A stretch of DNA of 64,000 nt from Streptomyces sp. MMG1121. GTDB lineage: Bacteria > Actinomycetota > Actinomycetes > Streptomycetales > Streptomycetaceae. Shown here piece by piece: positions 7,750-16,137 of the stretch. Within the stretch, counting starts at the first letter, position 1, and every line of letters starts with the position of its first letter. Location of the stretch: the NCBI RefSeq assembly GCF_001280015.1, contig NZ_LGDV01000001.1:372001-436000 (forward strand), in the 5' to 3' direction. A program made the translations under genes and the position numbers. Under the pieces are notes generated by a model. It saw only the letters and a program-made list of their open reading frames with translations. It was not told the origin of the DNA and did no database searches.

Positions 7750-8760
7750 ATGCGGCTCGGTCTCGCACTCGGCTACTGGGGACGCGGTCCGGACGCCGGG
7801 CATGTGCCGCTGGCCGTCGCGGCGGAACGGCTCGGGTACCACTCGGTGTGGACGGCGGAGTCCTGGGGCTCGGACGCCTTCACACCACTCACCTGGATCG
7901 CGGCCCGAACGTCAACGATCAAGCTGGGTACGGGTGTTGCCCAGATGGCCGCCCGCACCCCGACCGCCACCGCGATGCACGCCCTCACCCTGGACCACCT
8001 CTCCGGCGGGCGCATGCTGCTCGGGCTCGGTCTGTCGGGGCCACAGGTGGTGGAGGGCTGGTACGGCCGTCCGTTCCCCAAGTCGCCGCTGACCGCGACC
8101 CGGGAGTACGTGGACGTCGTACGGCAGGTGCTGCGGCGCGAGGCGCCGGTGGAGGTCGACGGGCGGTTCCATCCTCTGCCCTACCGGGGGCCGGACGGCA
8201 CCGGGCTCGGCCGGCCGCTGAAGTCGATCACGCATCCGCTGCGGCCCGACCTGCCGGTGCTGCTCGGCGCCGAGGGGCCGGGGAACGTCGCCCAGACCAT
8301 CCGGATCGCCGACGGCTGGCTGCCGCTGTACTGGGCGCCCAGCCGGCCCGAGGTGTACGGGGAGGCGGTGGGCAAGCTGCCCGAGGGGTTCATGGTGGCT
8401 CCGCTGGCCCAGGTGCGGGTGTGCGACGACGTGACCGAAGGGCTGCTGCCCGTCAAGGCCATGCTCGGCTTCTACATCGGCGGAATGGGGCACGCGGCCC
8501 GCAACTTCCACGCCGACCTGATGGCCCGCATGGGGTACGAGGGGCAGGCCCGGCGGATCCAGGAACTGTTCCTGGCGGGGCGGCGGGAGGAGGCCGTACT
8601 GGCCGTGCCGGACGCCTTCGCCGACGAGATCTCGCTGGTCGGGCCCCGTGAGCGCATCGCGGAGCGGCTCGCGGCATGGCGCACGGGCCCGGTGACGGAC
8701 CTGCTGGCCGTGTCACCGGACCCGCACTCGCTCAGAGTGCTGGCGGAGCTGAACTCCTAG
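7750..8760 (+). CDS. LLM-class flavin/F420-dependent oxidoreductase
   Basis: This 336-residue TIM-barrel protein belongs to the luciferase-like monooxygenase family. Typical features are YWGRGPDAGHVPLAVAAERL near the start, SVWTAESWGSDAFTPL, STIKLGTGVAQMAARTP, HLSGGRMLLGLGLSG, and a C-terminal DEISLVGPRERIAERL. The LGTG and GLGLSGP sequences favour F420 over FMN use in actinomycetes, but this is inference. AGGAGG precedes the ATG by seven bases. It shares its operator motif with the thiolase, MBL and CYP125 genes, suggesting a linked catabolic role. It overlaps the convergent lipoprotein gene by four bases. Confidence 0.87.
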   Translation: MRLGLALGYWGRGPDAGHVPLAVAAERLGYHSVWTAESWGSDAFTPLTWIAARTSTIKLGTGVAQMAARTPTATAMHALTLDHLSGGRMLLGLGLSGPQVVEGWYGRPFPKSPLTATREYVDVVRQVLRREAPVEVDGRFHPLPYRGPDGTGLGRPLKSITHPLRPDLPVLLGAEGPGNVAQTIRIADGWLPLYWAPSRPEVYGEAVGKLPEGFMVAPLAQVRVCDDVTEGLLPVKAMLGFYIGGMGHAARNFHADLMARMGYEGQARRIQELFLAGRREEAVLAVPDAFADEISLVGPRERIAERLAAWRTGPVTDLLAVSPDPHSLRVLAELNS

Positions 8761-9329
8761 CCGCCGCTGGTGAGCTGGGAGGCCGAGGGCACCTTGTCCT
8801 TGACCGGGGCGCCGGCGCCGGCGCCCGCTCCCTTGACCTTGTTGATCGTGTCGTTGAAGGAGCTGACCGCGCTGTCGTCACCGCTGCGGAGCTTCGACGG
8901 CAGGTTCTTCAGCCCGTCGATGCCCGAGGAGAGCGGTGCGAGCGCCTTGGCGAGCGTCGGGTCGCCCTGGGCGTTGCGCTCGGCGGCCTTGAGGCGGTTG
9001 TAGGTGAAGGCACCGGCCAGAGCGGCCTTCACCAGGGCCCGCTTGCGGCCATGGGCGCCCTTCTTGAACTTGCCCGCCTTCCAGGGCTTCACGATCCATT
9101 GGTAGGTCGCGCCCGCCGCGAGTCCCGCGTTCGTCACGAACCGGGTCTTGGCGAACTTCTGGCGTTCCGCGGATGTCGTCGGTTTGGGGGTGGCGGCGGC
9201 GGGGACGGCCTGGACCGCCGCGGTGTCCTTCGTACTGGTCTTCTCGCCGGTGCCGCAGGCCGTGGTCCCGGCCAGCAGGGTGGTAGAGAGCGTGAGCGCC
9301 ACGAAGAGGCGCCGTATCGGTACGGGCAC
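8757..9329 (-). CDS. Small secreted protein, probable lipoprotein
   Basis: The 190-residue protein starts at GTG 9329 with GGAGGA upstream. A signal sequence ends LLAGTTACGTG; Cys25 could be lipidated, although TTAC is a weak lipobox. The mature protein has a Thr/Pro-rich spacer, a helical region around KFAKTRFVTNAGLAAGATY with several basic residues (KAGKFKKGAHGRKRALVK), then a second helical part ending in a Gly/Ala-rich tail. I do not recognise the family. The gene is convergent with the LLM oxidoreductase. Confidence 0.75.
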   Translation of the reverse strand: MPVPIRRLFVALTLSTTLLAGTTACGTGEKTSTKDTAAVQAVPAAATPKPTTSAERQKFAKTRFVTNAGLAAGATYQWIVKPWKAGKFKKGAHGRKRALVKAALAGAFTYNRLKAAERNAQGDPTLAKALAPLSSGIDGLKNLPSKLRSGDDSAVSSFNDTINKVKGAGAGAGAPVKDKVPSASQLTSGG

Positions 9330-9439
9330 GGGGTCCTCCGGACGTTTTCCCCGAGCGGTTTGCTTCCTCAGGCAGCCTCTCCTGCTCCGCTCGGCTGCGC
9401 CACTTGGGGGACGCCGTTCAGGTGCCCCTTACGGGGCGC

Positions 9440-10510
9440 TCAGCCGCAGCAGTCCGGGTCCAGGCCCGTCGGCAGGTGTTCGCCGCCGAAGATCGCGCAC
9501 GTGGCCTCGTGCCCGCCCAGCGCCGCCACCGCGAGCAGCAGGGAGCCCGCCGTCCACGTGGTGAGTTCGCGGGGCCAGATCGCGTCGTCCTCGTAGACGT
9601 AGCCCGTCCAGTACAGGCCGCTGTCCGGATCGCGCAGGTGCTGGATGGACTGGAGGATCTCCAGCGCGCGGTCCGACTCGCCCACCGCCCACAGGGCCAG
9701 GGCGAGTTCGCTGGACTCGCCGCCGGTCACCCAGGGGTTGGGGACCACGCAGCGCACGCCGACGTCCGGTACGACGAACCGGTCCCAGGACTGCGCGATC
9801 CGGGCCTTGGCCTCCTCGCCGGTCAGGGCGCCGCCGAGGACCGGGTAGTACCAGTCCATCGAGTAGCGGTCCTTGTCGAGGAAGCGCTCCGGGTGGCGGC
9901 GGATCGCGTGGCGCAGTGCGCCGGCCGCCAACTCCCAGTCCGGCTGCGGCTCTTCACGCTGGTCGGCGATCGCGAGCGCGCAGCGCAGGGCATGGTGGAT
10001 CGAGGAACTGCCGGTGAGCAGGGCGTCCGCGGTGGGCGTGCCGTCGTCGTCGCGGCGCCAGCCTATCTGGCCGCCGGGGCGCTGGAGCCGCAGCACCCAC
10101 TCGACAGCGGCGTAGACGCACGGCCACATGCGGTCCAGGAACGTGTCGTCGCCGGTGGACAGGTAGTGGTGCCAGACGCCGACGGCTATGTAGGCGACGA
10201 AGTTCGACTCGCGGCCGCGGTCGGTGACGTCGTCGTGGGCGCCGTCGGCGTAGGCGGCGTACCAGGAGCCGTCCTCGTTCTGATGCCGGGCCAGCCAGCC
10301 GTACGCCCGCTCGGCGGCCGCGTGCTCGCCGGCCGCGTCCAGGGCCATCGCGGCCTCGGTGTGGTCCCAGGGGTCCAGGTGGTGCCCGCGGAACCACGGG
10401 ATCGCGCCGTCCTCCCGCTGCACGGCGAGGATGCCGCGAACGGTCGCGGCGGCCTGCTCGGCGGTGAGGACCCCGGGCAGGACGAGGTGTTCTGTCCGGG
10501 GGGTGGTCAC
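9440..10510 (-). CDS. α/α-toroid protein (prenyltransferase/glycosidase-like fold), function unknown
   Basis: The 356-residue soluble protein has repeated helix pairs with QREDGAIPWFRGHHLDPWDH, YGWLARHQNEDGSWYAAY and ELALALWAVGESDRALEIL. These QxxDGSW-like and WDH motifs suggest an α/α barrel as in terpenoid cyclases, prenyltransferase subunits or GH15-type hydrolases. No DDxD or SxxDD cyclase motif is evident, so catalysis is uncertain. GTG 10510 overlaps the upstream methyltransferase stop in a GTGA. It is the third gene of an operon with a GT4 glycosyltransferase and a methyltransferase, suggesting a shared saccharide product. Confidence 0.75.
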   Translation of the reverse strand: MTTPRTEHLVLPGVLTAEQAAATVRGILAVQREDGAIPWFRGHHLDPWDHTEAAMALDAAGEHAAAERAYGWLARHQNEDGSWYAAYADGAHDDVTDRGRESNFVAYIAVGVWHHYLSTGDDTFLDRMWPCVYAAVEWVLRLQRPGGQIGWRRDDDGTPTADALLTGSSSIHHALRCALAIADQREEPQPDWELAAGALRHAIRRHPERFLDKDRYSMDWYYPVLGGALTGEEAKARIAQSWDRFVVPDVGVRCVVPNPWVTGGESSELALALWAVGESDRALEILQSIQHLRDPDSGLYWTGYVYEDDAIWPRELTTWTAGSLLLAVAALGGHEATCAIFGGEHLPTGLDPDCCG

Positions 10511-11253
10511 CGGGCGGCCGCCTCGTCGGACAGGCGAGGCAGGTGCGGCTTGGTCGCGTAGACCACGAAGCTCTTGCCGATCAGCGGGTTGAGCGCCTGC
10601 TCGGCGACCCGGGTGGCGAGCGGTTTCTTCATGATGTCCCAGACCAGCAGCTTGTGGTACGCCCGCACCGGCAGCGCCTTGTCGTTGTCGACGCCGAACG
10701 CGCACTTCAGCCACCAGTACGGCGAGTGCAGGGCGTGCGCGTGGTGGCTGCCGTACGGCCTGAGGCCGGCCTCGCGGACCCTGGCCACCAGTTCGTCGGC
10801 CTTGTAGATGCGGATGTGGCCGCCCTCGACCTCGTGGTAGGCGTCGGACAGCGTCCAGCAGACCTTCTCGGGGCCGTAGCGCGGCACGGTGATCGCGATG
10901 CGGCCGCCCGGCCTGAGCACGCGCACCATCTCCGCCAGTACGCCCTTGTCGTCGGGGATGTGCTCCATCACCTCGGAGATGATGACGACGTCGAAGGACT
11001 CGTCGGGGAAGGGCAGGGCCAGCGCGTCGCCTTCCATCGCCGTGGCGGTGGCGCCCTCGGGGGCCTCGCCGGCCTCCTTCATCGCCGCGAACCACTTGGC
11101 GACCTCGCGGATCTCCTCGCCGTTCTGGTCCAGGGCCACGACCTGGGCGCCGCGCCGGTAACACTCGAAGGCGTGCCGGCCGGCCCCGCAGCCGAGGTCC
11201 AGGACACGGTCGCCGGGGGCGAGCGGGAACCGGGAGAAGTCGACGGTCAGCAC
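10507..11253 (-). CDS. Class I SAM-dependent methyltransferase
   Basis: The 248-residue Methyltransf_11-type enzyme has SAM motif I in DRVLDLGCGAGRHAFECYR, motif II VVALDQNGEEI, FPDESFDVVIISEVMEHIP, and the post-motif RVLRPGGRIAITVPRYGPEK. The C-terminal part (SPYWWLKCAFGVDND, VWDIMKKPLATRV) is family-specific. GTG 11253 sits inside the end of the glycosyltransferase gene, a 7-base overlap, and its stop overlaps the next gene by GTGA. It is therefore translationally coupled on both sides. The acceptor is probably a glycan or glycolipid made by the neighbouring GT4, but this is inference. Confidence 0.88.
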   Translation of the reverse strand: MLTVDFSRFPLAPGDRVLDLGCGAGRHAFECYRRGAQVVALDQNGEEIREVAKWFAAMKEAGEAPEGATATAMEGDALALPFPDESFDVVIISEVMEHIPDDKGVLAEMVRVLRPGGRIAITVPRYGPEKVCWTLSDAYHEVEGGHIRIYKADELVARVREAGLRPYGSHHAHALHSPYWWLKCAFGVDNDKALPVRAYHKLLVWDIMKKPLATRVAEQALNPLIGKSFVVYATKPHLPRLSDEAAAR

Positions 11254-12674
11254 GTGGCCCTGCTTTCGGTGTAGACGCCTGTTGCGGCCGCGGGGCGGCC
11301 CTCGGTCTGCTCGGTGTGCGGCGCGCGGCGCGGGCCGCCGCTACGGGCGATGGCCTCGCGGTAGCGGGCCACGGTGCCCTCGGCCGCCCGGGCCCAGGTG
11401 AAGTGCGCGAGCACCCGCTCCCGCCCGGCCCGGCCGAGCCGGGCACGCAGTTCCGGGTCGCCGAGCAGTCGTACGAGCCCGGCGGCGAGCGCGCCCGGGT
11501 CGCCGGGCGGTACGGCCAGACAGGTCTCGCCGTCGCGGCCCGCGACCTCGGGGATGGCGCCGCCGGTCGTGGCGACCAGCGGGGTGCCGGTGGCCATGGC
11601 CTCGGCGGCGGGCAGCGAGAAGCCCTCGTAGAGCGAGGGCACGCAGGCGACCTCGGCGGAGCGGATCAGGTCGACGAGTTCGGCGTCGGAGATGCCCTTG
11701 ACGAACTCGACGGCGCCGGTGAGGCCGTAGCGCTCGATCGCCGCCGCGACCGGCCCTTCCTCGGGGCGCTTGCCGACGACGACGAGATGGGCGGCCGGGT
11801 GCTCGGTGCGCACCTTGGCCAACGCCTCCACGAGGAACACCAGGCCTTTCAGCGGCACGTCGGCGCTGGAGGTGGTGACGATCCGGCCCGGCACCTCGGC
11901 CACGGCCGGATTCGGCGAGAAGAGGTCGGTGTCGGCGCCGATGTGGACGACGTGTATGCGGTCGTCGCGCACTCCGAGGTGGTCGACGATCTCCTGCCGG
12001 GAGGTGCCGGAGACGGTGAGGACCGAGGGCAGCCGGCGGGCGACGCGCTTCTGCATCCGGGTGAAGCCGTACCAGCGGCGCACCGAGTACCGCCGCTGCC
12101 AGCCCTCGGCGGCGTCCAGCTCCAACTGCCGGTCGACGGTGATGGGATGGTGGATCGTGGTGACCAGGGGCGCGCCGATGTCGCCCAGCAGCCCGTATCC
12201 GAGCGTCTGGTTGTCGTGCACGACGTCGAACTCGCCGCTGCGGGCCAGCAGATGACGGCGGGCGCGCAGGGAGAAGGTCAGCGGCTCGGGGAAGCCGCCG
12301 GTCCACATCGTCGCGACTTCCAGGGCGTCGACCCAGTCCCGGTACTCGTCCCGTTTGGGGGTCCGGAAGGGGTCGGGCTGGCGGTACAGATCGAGGCTCG
12401 GCAGCTCGGTGAGGGTGAGTCCGGGATACCCCTCGTCGAGGACGGGGTACGGCTGCGAGCCGATGACCTCGACGCGGTGTCCGAGGCGGGCCAGCTCACG
12501 CGAGAGATGCCGTACGTAGACACCCTGGCCGCCGCAGAACGGGTTCCCTTTGTAGGTGAGGAGCGCGATGTCGAGCGGTCGCTCTCCCCCGCTCTCGGCT
12601 GCGCTCGAGCGGGAGGGGCCCCCACCAGCAGCGGGGTCCTGGTCGGCGCCCGCCACCCGGGCCTCAGCGGTCAC
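11247..12674 (-). CDS. Glycosyltransferase family 4
   Basis: The 475-residue GT-B enzyme has N-terminal LDIALLTYKGNPFCGGQGVYV and RLGHRVEVIGS, and the C-terminal donor-site block YEGFSLPAAEAMATGTPLV with the EX7E-like glutamates. Residues 15-35 are a Ser/Gly-rich stretch encoded by a palindromic repeat also found at 23577. The start is GTG 12674 behind a purine-rich GGGGG. It is the first gene of the GT/methyltransferase/toroid operon. A promoter-like TTGTTC-N18-TAGTCT (12736-12707) overlaps the KstR-like operator upstream. Confidence 0.88.
   Translation of the reverse strand: MTAEARVAGADQDPAAGGGPSRSSAAESGGERPLDIALLTYKGNPFCGGQGVYVRHLSRELARLGHRVEVIGSQPYPVLDEGYPGLTLTELPSLDLYRQPDPFRTPKRDEYRDWVDALEVATMWTGGFPEPLTFSLRARRHLLARSGEFDVVHDNQTLGYGLLGDIGAPLVTTIHHPITVDRQLELDAAEGWQRRYSVRRWYGFTRMQKRVARRLPSVLTVSGTSRQEIVDHLGVRDDRIHVVHIGADTDLFSPNPAVAEVPGRIVTTSSADVPLKGLVFLVEALAKVRTEHPAAHLVVVGKRPEEGPVAAAIERYGLTGAVEFVKGISDAELVDLIRSAEVACVPSLYEGFSLPAAEAMATGTPLVATTGGAIPEVAGRDGETCLAVPPGDPGALAAGLVRLLGDPELRARLGRAGRERVLAHFTWARAAEGTVARYREAIARSGGPRRAPHTEQTEGRPAAATGVYTESRATC
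12575..12617. repeat. Palindromic intergenic-type repeat inside a coding region
   Basis: The core GCTCTCGGCTGCGCTCGAGC with C-rich and G-rich flanks matches the element at 23575-23613. Here it is read in frame as the N-terminal Ser/Gly-rich stretch of the glycosyltransferase. Confidence 0.6.
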
Positions 12675-12728
12675 TCCGTGCCCCCTTCTGCCTGCGCTGT
12701 CCCGCGAGACTACGCCGGGACGCTAATC

Positions 12729-12742
12729 TAGAACAAGTTTCA
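12729..12742. promoter_or_regulatory. KstR-like operator, exact TnnAACnnGTTnnA
   Basis: TAGAACAAGTTTCA matches the KstR consensus exactly. It lies in the 220-base gap between the divergent glycosyltransferase and kstR-like genes, consistent with autoregulation. It also overlaps a -35-like TTGTTC of the glycosyltransferase operon. Confidence 0.65.
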
Positions 12743-12894
12743 GACTTGATCGTTCAAGAAGCTCTGAATCTACCGGCAGGTAGGGGTGCTGTGAGCAGTG
12801 GATCAGGTGATTCACGCCACGGCGGGCCGCCCTGCCATGCTGTCTGATCACGTGCCCTACAGACGCCCTCACCGACTGTCACGGAACGGGACCC

Positions 12895-13548
12895 ATGCCT
12901 GCGGAATTGCCTGCGGAAGCCAAGGCGGAAGCCACCACGGTCCGGCCCTCGTCGCCTCCCTCGTCTCCGCTCACCGAGCGGCAGGAGGCCCGCCGCCGCA
13001 GGATCCTGCACGCGAGCGCCCAGCTGGCCAGCCGGGGCGGTTTCGACGCCGTACAGATGCGTGAGGTGGCGGAGTCCTCCCAGGTCGCATTGGGCACGCT
13101 CTACCGCTACTTCCCCTCCAAGGTCCACCTGCTGGTCGCGACGATGCAGGACCAGCTGGAACACATGCACGGCACCCTGCGCAAGAAGCCTCCGGCGGGC
13201 GAGACGTCGGCCGAGCGCGTCGCCGAGACCCTGATGCGCGCCTTCCGCGCCCTGCAGCGCGAGCCGCACCTGGCCGACGCGATGGTCCGCGCCCTGACCT
13301 TCGCCGACCGCAGCGTCTCCCCGGAGGTCGACCAGGTCTCCCGCCAGACGACGGTGATCATCCTGGACGCGATGGGCCTGGAACGCCCCACCCCCGAGCA
13401 GCTCTCCGCGGTCCGCGTCATCGAGCACACCTGGCACTCGGCCCTCATCACCTGGCTCTCCGGCCGCGCCTCCATCGCCCAGGTGAAGATCGACATCGAG
13501 ACGGTGTGCCGCCTGATCGACCTGACGGAGCCGGACGACCGCGCCTGA
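12895..13548 (+). CDS. kstR: KstR-type TetR repressor of sterol catabolism
   Basis: The 217-residue regulator has a disordered N-terminal tail, then a TetR DNA-binding domain (about residues 32-80). Its block DAVQMREVAESSQVALGTLY followed by RYFPSKVHLL closely follows the mycobacterial KstR helix-turn-helix. The ligand domain retains KstR-like RALTFADRSVSPEVDQV and HSALITWLSGRAS. KstR is a repressor released by 3-oxo-cholestenoyl-CoA-type ligands. Sites fitting its known operator lie upstream of this gene, the thiolase, the aldehyde dehydrogenase, CYP125 and FadA5. Only a weak ribosome-binding site precedes ATG 12895, so the start is not certain. Confidence 0.85.
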   Translation: MPAELPAEAKAEATTVRPSSPPSSPLTERQEARRRRILHASAQLASRGGFDAVQMREVAESSQVALGTLYRYFPSKVHLLVATMQDQLEHMHGTLRKKPPAGETSAERVAETLMRAFRALQREPHLADAMVRALTFADRSVSPEVDQVSRQTTVIILDAMGLERPTPEQLSAVRVIEHTWHSALITWLSGRASIAQVKIDIETVCRLIDLTEPDDRA

Positions 13549-13972
13549 CCGGTGCCGCACGGCCCGCACCGGGGCAGCGGGGCGCCCGTGATCGGGGGCC
13601 GGCATCCGGGCTCCCCGCCCCGAACCTCCGGTCGCGGTGGCGCCGGCCGCGGTGGCCCGCCCACACCGCACGCTTCGAGGCCGACCCGGCGTGCAGCCGG
13701 GGACGGCGGCCCGGGTGGCGACGGCTCCGGCCGGCAGCAGGGCCGACCCGCGGCACCCGGTCGGGCAGGGCGAAGCGGGACTCCCGGTGCGGTACGGCGG
13801 CCGGTCACGCGCCGGGCCCGGCCAGATCGGTACGGCCGGGCGCGGACGGGCACGCCGACAGGTTCGTCCGCTCGGGCAGGGCTCGCCGCTCAGGCAGGCC
13901 GCACGGGCGCGCCCCGCGCAGGCACGCCCGGCAGGACGGCCGCGGCGAGACGGGCCCGGTCCCGCGCAGCGC

Positions 13973-14068
13973 GGCAGCGGCAGCGGCAGCGGCAGCGGCA
14001 GCGGCAGCGGCAGCGGCAGCGGCAGCGGCAGCGGCAGCGGCAGCGGCAGCGGCAGCGGCAGCGGCAGC
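13973..14068. repeat. Perfect hexanucleotide microsatellite (GGCAGC)16
   Basis: Sixteen uninterrupted GGCAGC units cover 96 bases. The array would encode Gly-Ser, Arg-Gln or poly-Ala depending on frame, but no supported gene spans it. Confidence 0.95.
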
Positions 14069-14223
14069 GAGGAGGCCGATCCGCGTGGGAAGGCGGCCCC
14101 GTTCGGCACCGGGCGCATCGGGCCGCGGGCGCGCGCGACGAGTCGGCCGTAGCGCGCCGGCGGTGGGCCGGGGCGATCCGGGTGCCCTGTGTACGGTCGC
14201 CGGGCGGGAGTCGGGGCCGGTCC

Positions 14224-14250
14224 GGGTGGCGCCCGGTGCCGGCGCCACCC
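14224..14250. terminator. Hairpin, 10-bp perfect stem
   Basis: GGGTGGCGCC and GGCGCCACCC flank a 7-base loop, 33 bases beyond the ferredoxin stop. It is the likely end of the aldehyde dehydrogenase-ferredoxin transcript. Confidence 0.5.
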
Positions 14251-14282
14251 GCTCCCCCGCGCCTCCGGCCCGCCTCCTCCCC

Positions 14283-14516
14283 CTACTCCTCCGGCGGAAA
14301 CACCGCCTCCCCGCTCTCCAGCAGCGTGATCAGGATCGCCTCCACCGGGCAGCTCTCGGCCGCCTTCAGGATCGGTTCGTTCGCGTCCGTGTCCGGGTCC
14401 GTCGGGTGGGACTGGCGGGCGGAGTCGAGGCGGAAGGCGGTCGGGGCGTGGTGGAGGCACTGGGCCGAGCCGATGCACACCGACCGGTCGACCTCGATGT
14501 GCCAGCGGTCGCCCAT
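14283..14516 (-). CDS. 3Fe-4S ferredoxin (P450-partner type)
   Basis: This 77-residue electron carrier has CIGSAQC (Cys14, Cys20) and a C-terminal SCPVEAI (Cys56), the three-cysteine pattern of single-cluster 3Fe-4S ferredoxins that feed cytochromes P450. It starts three bases after the aldehyde dehydrogenase stop and is co-transcribed with it. The CYP125 gene about 17 kb away is a candidate partner because both groups carry KstR-like operators; this pairing is inferred. Confidence 0.88.
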   Translation of the reverse strand: MGDRWHIEVDRSVCIGSAQCLHHAPTAFRLDSARQSHPTDPDTDANEPILKAAESCPVEAILITLLESGEAVFPPEE

Positions 14517-14519
14517 GGT

Positions 14520-15971
14520 CTACGCCCCCGCCGGGAGGTGGATCATCTTGTGCTCCAGGTACTCGCCGTACCCCTCCGGGCCGAACTCCCGCCCCAGACC
14601 GGAGTTCTTGTAGCCGCCGAACGGGCCGAGCATGTCCAGGCTGAAGGTGTTGACCGAGTAGGTGCCGGTGCGGACCTGGCGGGCGATGTCGATGCCGTGC
14701 TCGACGTCGGACGTCCACACGCTGCCGGACAGGCCGTAGTCGGAGTCGTTGGCGATCTTCACGGCCTCGGTCTCGTCGCCGTACGGGAGCAGGCAGATCA
14801 CCGGGCCGAAGATCTCCTCGCGGGCGATCCGCATGGAGTTGTGGACGTCGCCGAAGAGGGTCGGCTCGACGTACCAGCCCTGGTCCAGACCCGCCGGACG
14901 GCCCCCGCCGGTGAGGATCTTGGCGCCCTCCTCCTGGCCGATCCGGATGTAGTCGAGGTTGCGCTGCTGCTGACGGCGGGCGACCAGCGGGCCGACCTGG
15001 GTCGCCGGGTCCAGCGGATCGCCGACCGTGAGCGCGCTCGCGGCCTGGGCGAGGGCGTCGGCGAACTCGTCGTAGCGGGCGCGCGGGACGAGGATGCGGG
15101 TCTGGGCCACACAGGCCTGCCCGTTGTTCATCCAGGCCGCCGGCACGATCCCGGACACCGCCGTCCGCACGTCCGCGTCCGGCAGGACGACCGCCGCCGA
15201 CTTGCCGCCCAGTTCCAGCGTGACCCGGGTGAGGTTGCGGGCGGCGACCTCCATCACGCGCTTGCCGGCCGCGACCGAGCCGGTGAAGGAGACCTTGTCG
15301 ACGCCGGGGTGCCCGACCAGGTACTCGCTGACCTCGCGGTCGGCGGGGAGGATGGAGAGCACGCCCTCGGGGAGGCCTGCCTCACGCGCGATCTCGCCGA
15401 GGAGGTACGCGTCGAGCGGGGACTCCGGGGACGGCTTCAGTACGACCGTGCAGCCGGCCAGCAGTGCGGGCGCGAGCTTGGCGGCGGCCACGAACTGCGG
15501 GACGTTCCAGGGGACCACGGCCGCGACGACGCCGACCGGCTCGCGCCTGACGAGGATCGGGCCGAGCACGCCGTCGCGGCGCTCCTCGTACGTGTAGCCC
15601 TGTGCCACCTTGATCGCCGCGTCCCACACCATCATCGCGCCGAGCGCCTGGGCGAGGACGCTCCAGGAGTAAGGGGAGCCGTTCTCCGAGGAGATCACCC
15701 GCGCGATCTCCTCGTGCCGGGCGGCGATGCCGTCCTTGATGCGGGTGACGACCTCGATCCGCTCCGCCTGCGTCGCTCGCGGCCAGGGCCCTTCGTCGAA
15801 GGCGCGGCGCGCCACGGCCACCGCCCGGTCGACGTCCGCCCGGGAGGCGTGCGGCACGCGGCCGATGACCTGCTCGGTGTGCGGCGAGATCACCTCGATG
15901 ACGTCCTTGCCCACGGGGTCGGTCAACTCCCCGCCGATGAACAGCTGTCCGTGTTCCACGAGCTCGGTCAT
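14520..15971 (-). CDS. NAD(P)-dependent aldehyde dehydrogenase
   Basis: The 483-residue protein is full length for the family. Catalytic residues are Asn156 in VVPWNVP, Glu253 in LELGGKS and Cys287 in NNGQACVAQTR; VSFTGSVAAGK is the cofactor loop. It oxidises aldehydes to acids. The promoter carries AGAACTG-N4-CAGTTCT and a one-mismatch KstR site, and the gene is followed by a P450-type ferredoxin. Oxidation of the C26/C27 aldehyde formed by CYP125 on a sterol side chain is a plausible job, but inferred. Confidence 0.9.
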   Translation of the reverse strand: MTELVEHGQLFIGGELTDPVGKDVIEVISPHTEQVIGRVPHASRADVDRAVAVARRAFDEGPWPRATQAERIEVVTRIKDGIAARHEEIARVISSENGSPYSWSVLAQALGAMMVWDAAIKVAQGYTYEERRDGVLGPILVRREPVGVVAAVVPWNVPQFVAAAKLAPALLAGCTVVLKPSPESPLDAYLLGEIAREAGLPEGVLSILPADREVSEYLVGHPGVDKVSFTGSVAAGKRVMEVAARNLTRVTLELGGKSAAVVLPDADVRTAVSGIVPAAWMNNGQACVAQTRILVPRARYDEFADALAQAASALTVGDPLDPATQVGPLVARRQQQRNLDYIRIGQEEGAKILTGGGRPAGLDQGWYVEPTLFGDVHNSMRIAREEIFGPVICLLPYGDETEAVKIANDSDYGLSGSVWTSDVEHGIDIARQVRTGTYSVNTFSLDMLGPFGGYKNSGLGREFGPEGYGEYLEHKMIHLPAGA

Positions 15972-15997
15972 GGCCGCACCCTTTCTGACACTGTTTC

Positions 15998-16016
15998 AGA
16001 ACTGATACCAGTTCTA
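15998..16016. promoter_or_regulatory. KstR-like inverted repeat upstream of the aldehyde dehydrogenase
   Basis: AGAACTG-ATAC-CAGTTCT is a perfect 7-bp inverted repeat (15998-16015). Read on the minus strand, TAGAACTGGTATCA (16016-16003) fits TnnAACnnGTTnnA with one mismatch. It lies 27-45 bases upstream of the ATG at 15971. Confidence 0.55.
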
Positions 16017-16070
16017 GTTATCGGGGGCAATGGGTCGCCATGGCGGACGCGACGCCCCCCGCACATCTAT

Positions 16071-16098
16071 CTGACGTTCCATCAGTTCCCGTTATAGT
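16071..16098 (+). promoter_or_regulatory. Promoter overlapped by CTGACG-N3-CATCAG, site 3 of 4
   Basis: CTGACG-TTC-CATCAG (16071-16085) covers a -35-like CTGACG, with TATAGT (16093-16098) after a 16-base spacer. The arrangement suggests direct repression of the MBL-fold gene. Confidence 0.6.
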
Positions 16099-16137
16099 GG
16101 GCCCCGGCCGCAGGGTGGAGGGGCGGAGGGCGGAGGG

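Larger units (their letters stand above)
13549..14282. other. Gene-free 734-base region with a hexamer repeat
   Basis: No convincing gene lies between kstR and the ferredoxin. Several frames stay open because the region is extremely GC-rich and contains 16 copies of GGCAGC. The predicted products are low-complexity Arg/Gly/Pro or Gly-Ser runs without family features. A terminator-like hairpin stands near its right end. Confidence 0.55.

Noticed and set aside
9440..10510. Calling the toroid a terpene cyclase or prenyltransferase.
   Set aside because: No DDxD or DxDD motif was seen and no isoprenoid genes are nearby.
13552..14613. Long open frames through the GGCAGC array, including a Gly-Ser-rich one.
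   Set aside because: The frames stay open only because of extreme GC content and the hexamer repeat. They overlap real genes on the other strand and show no family features.
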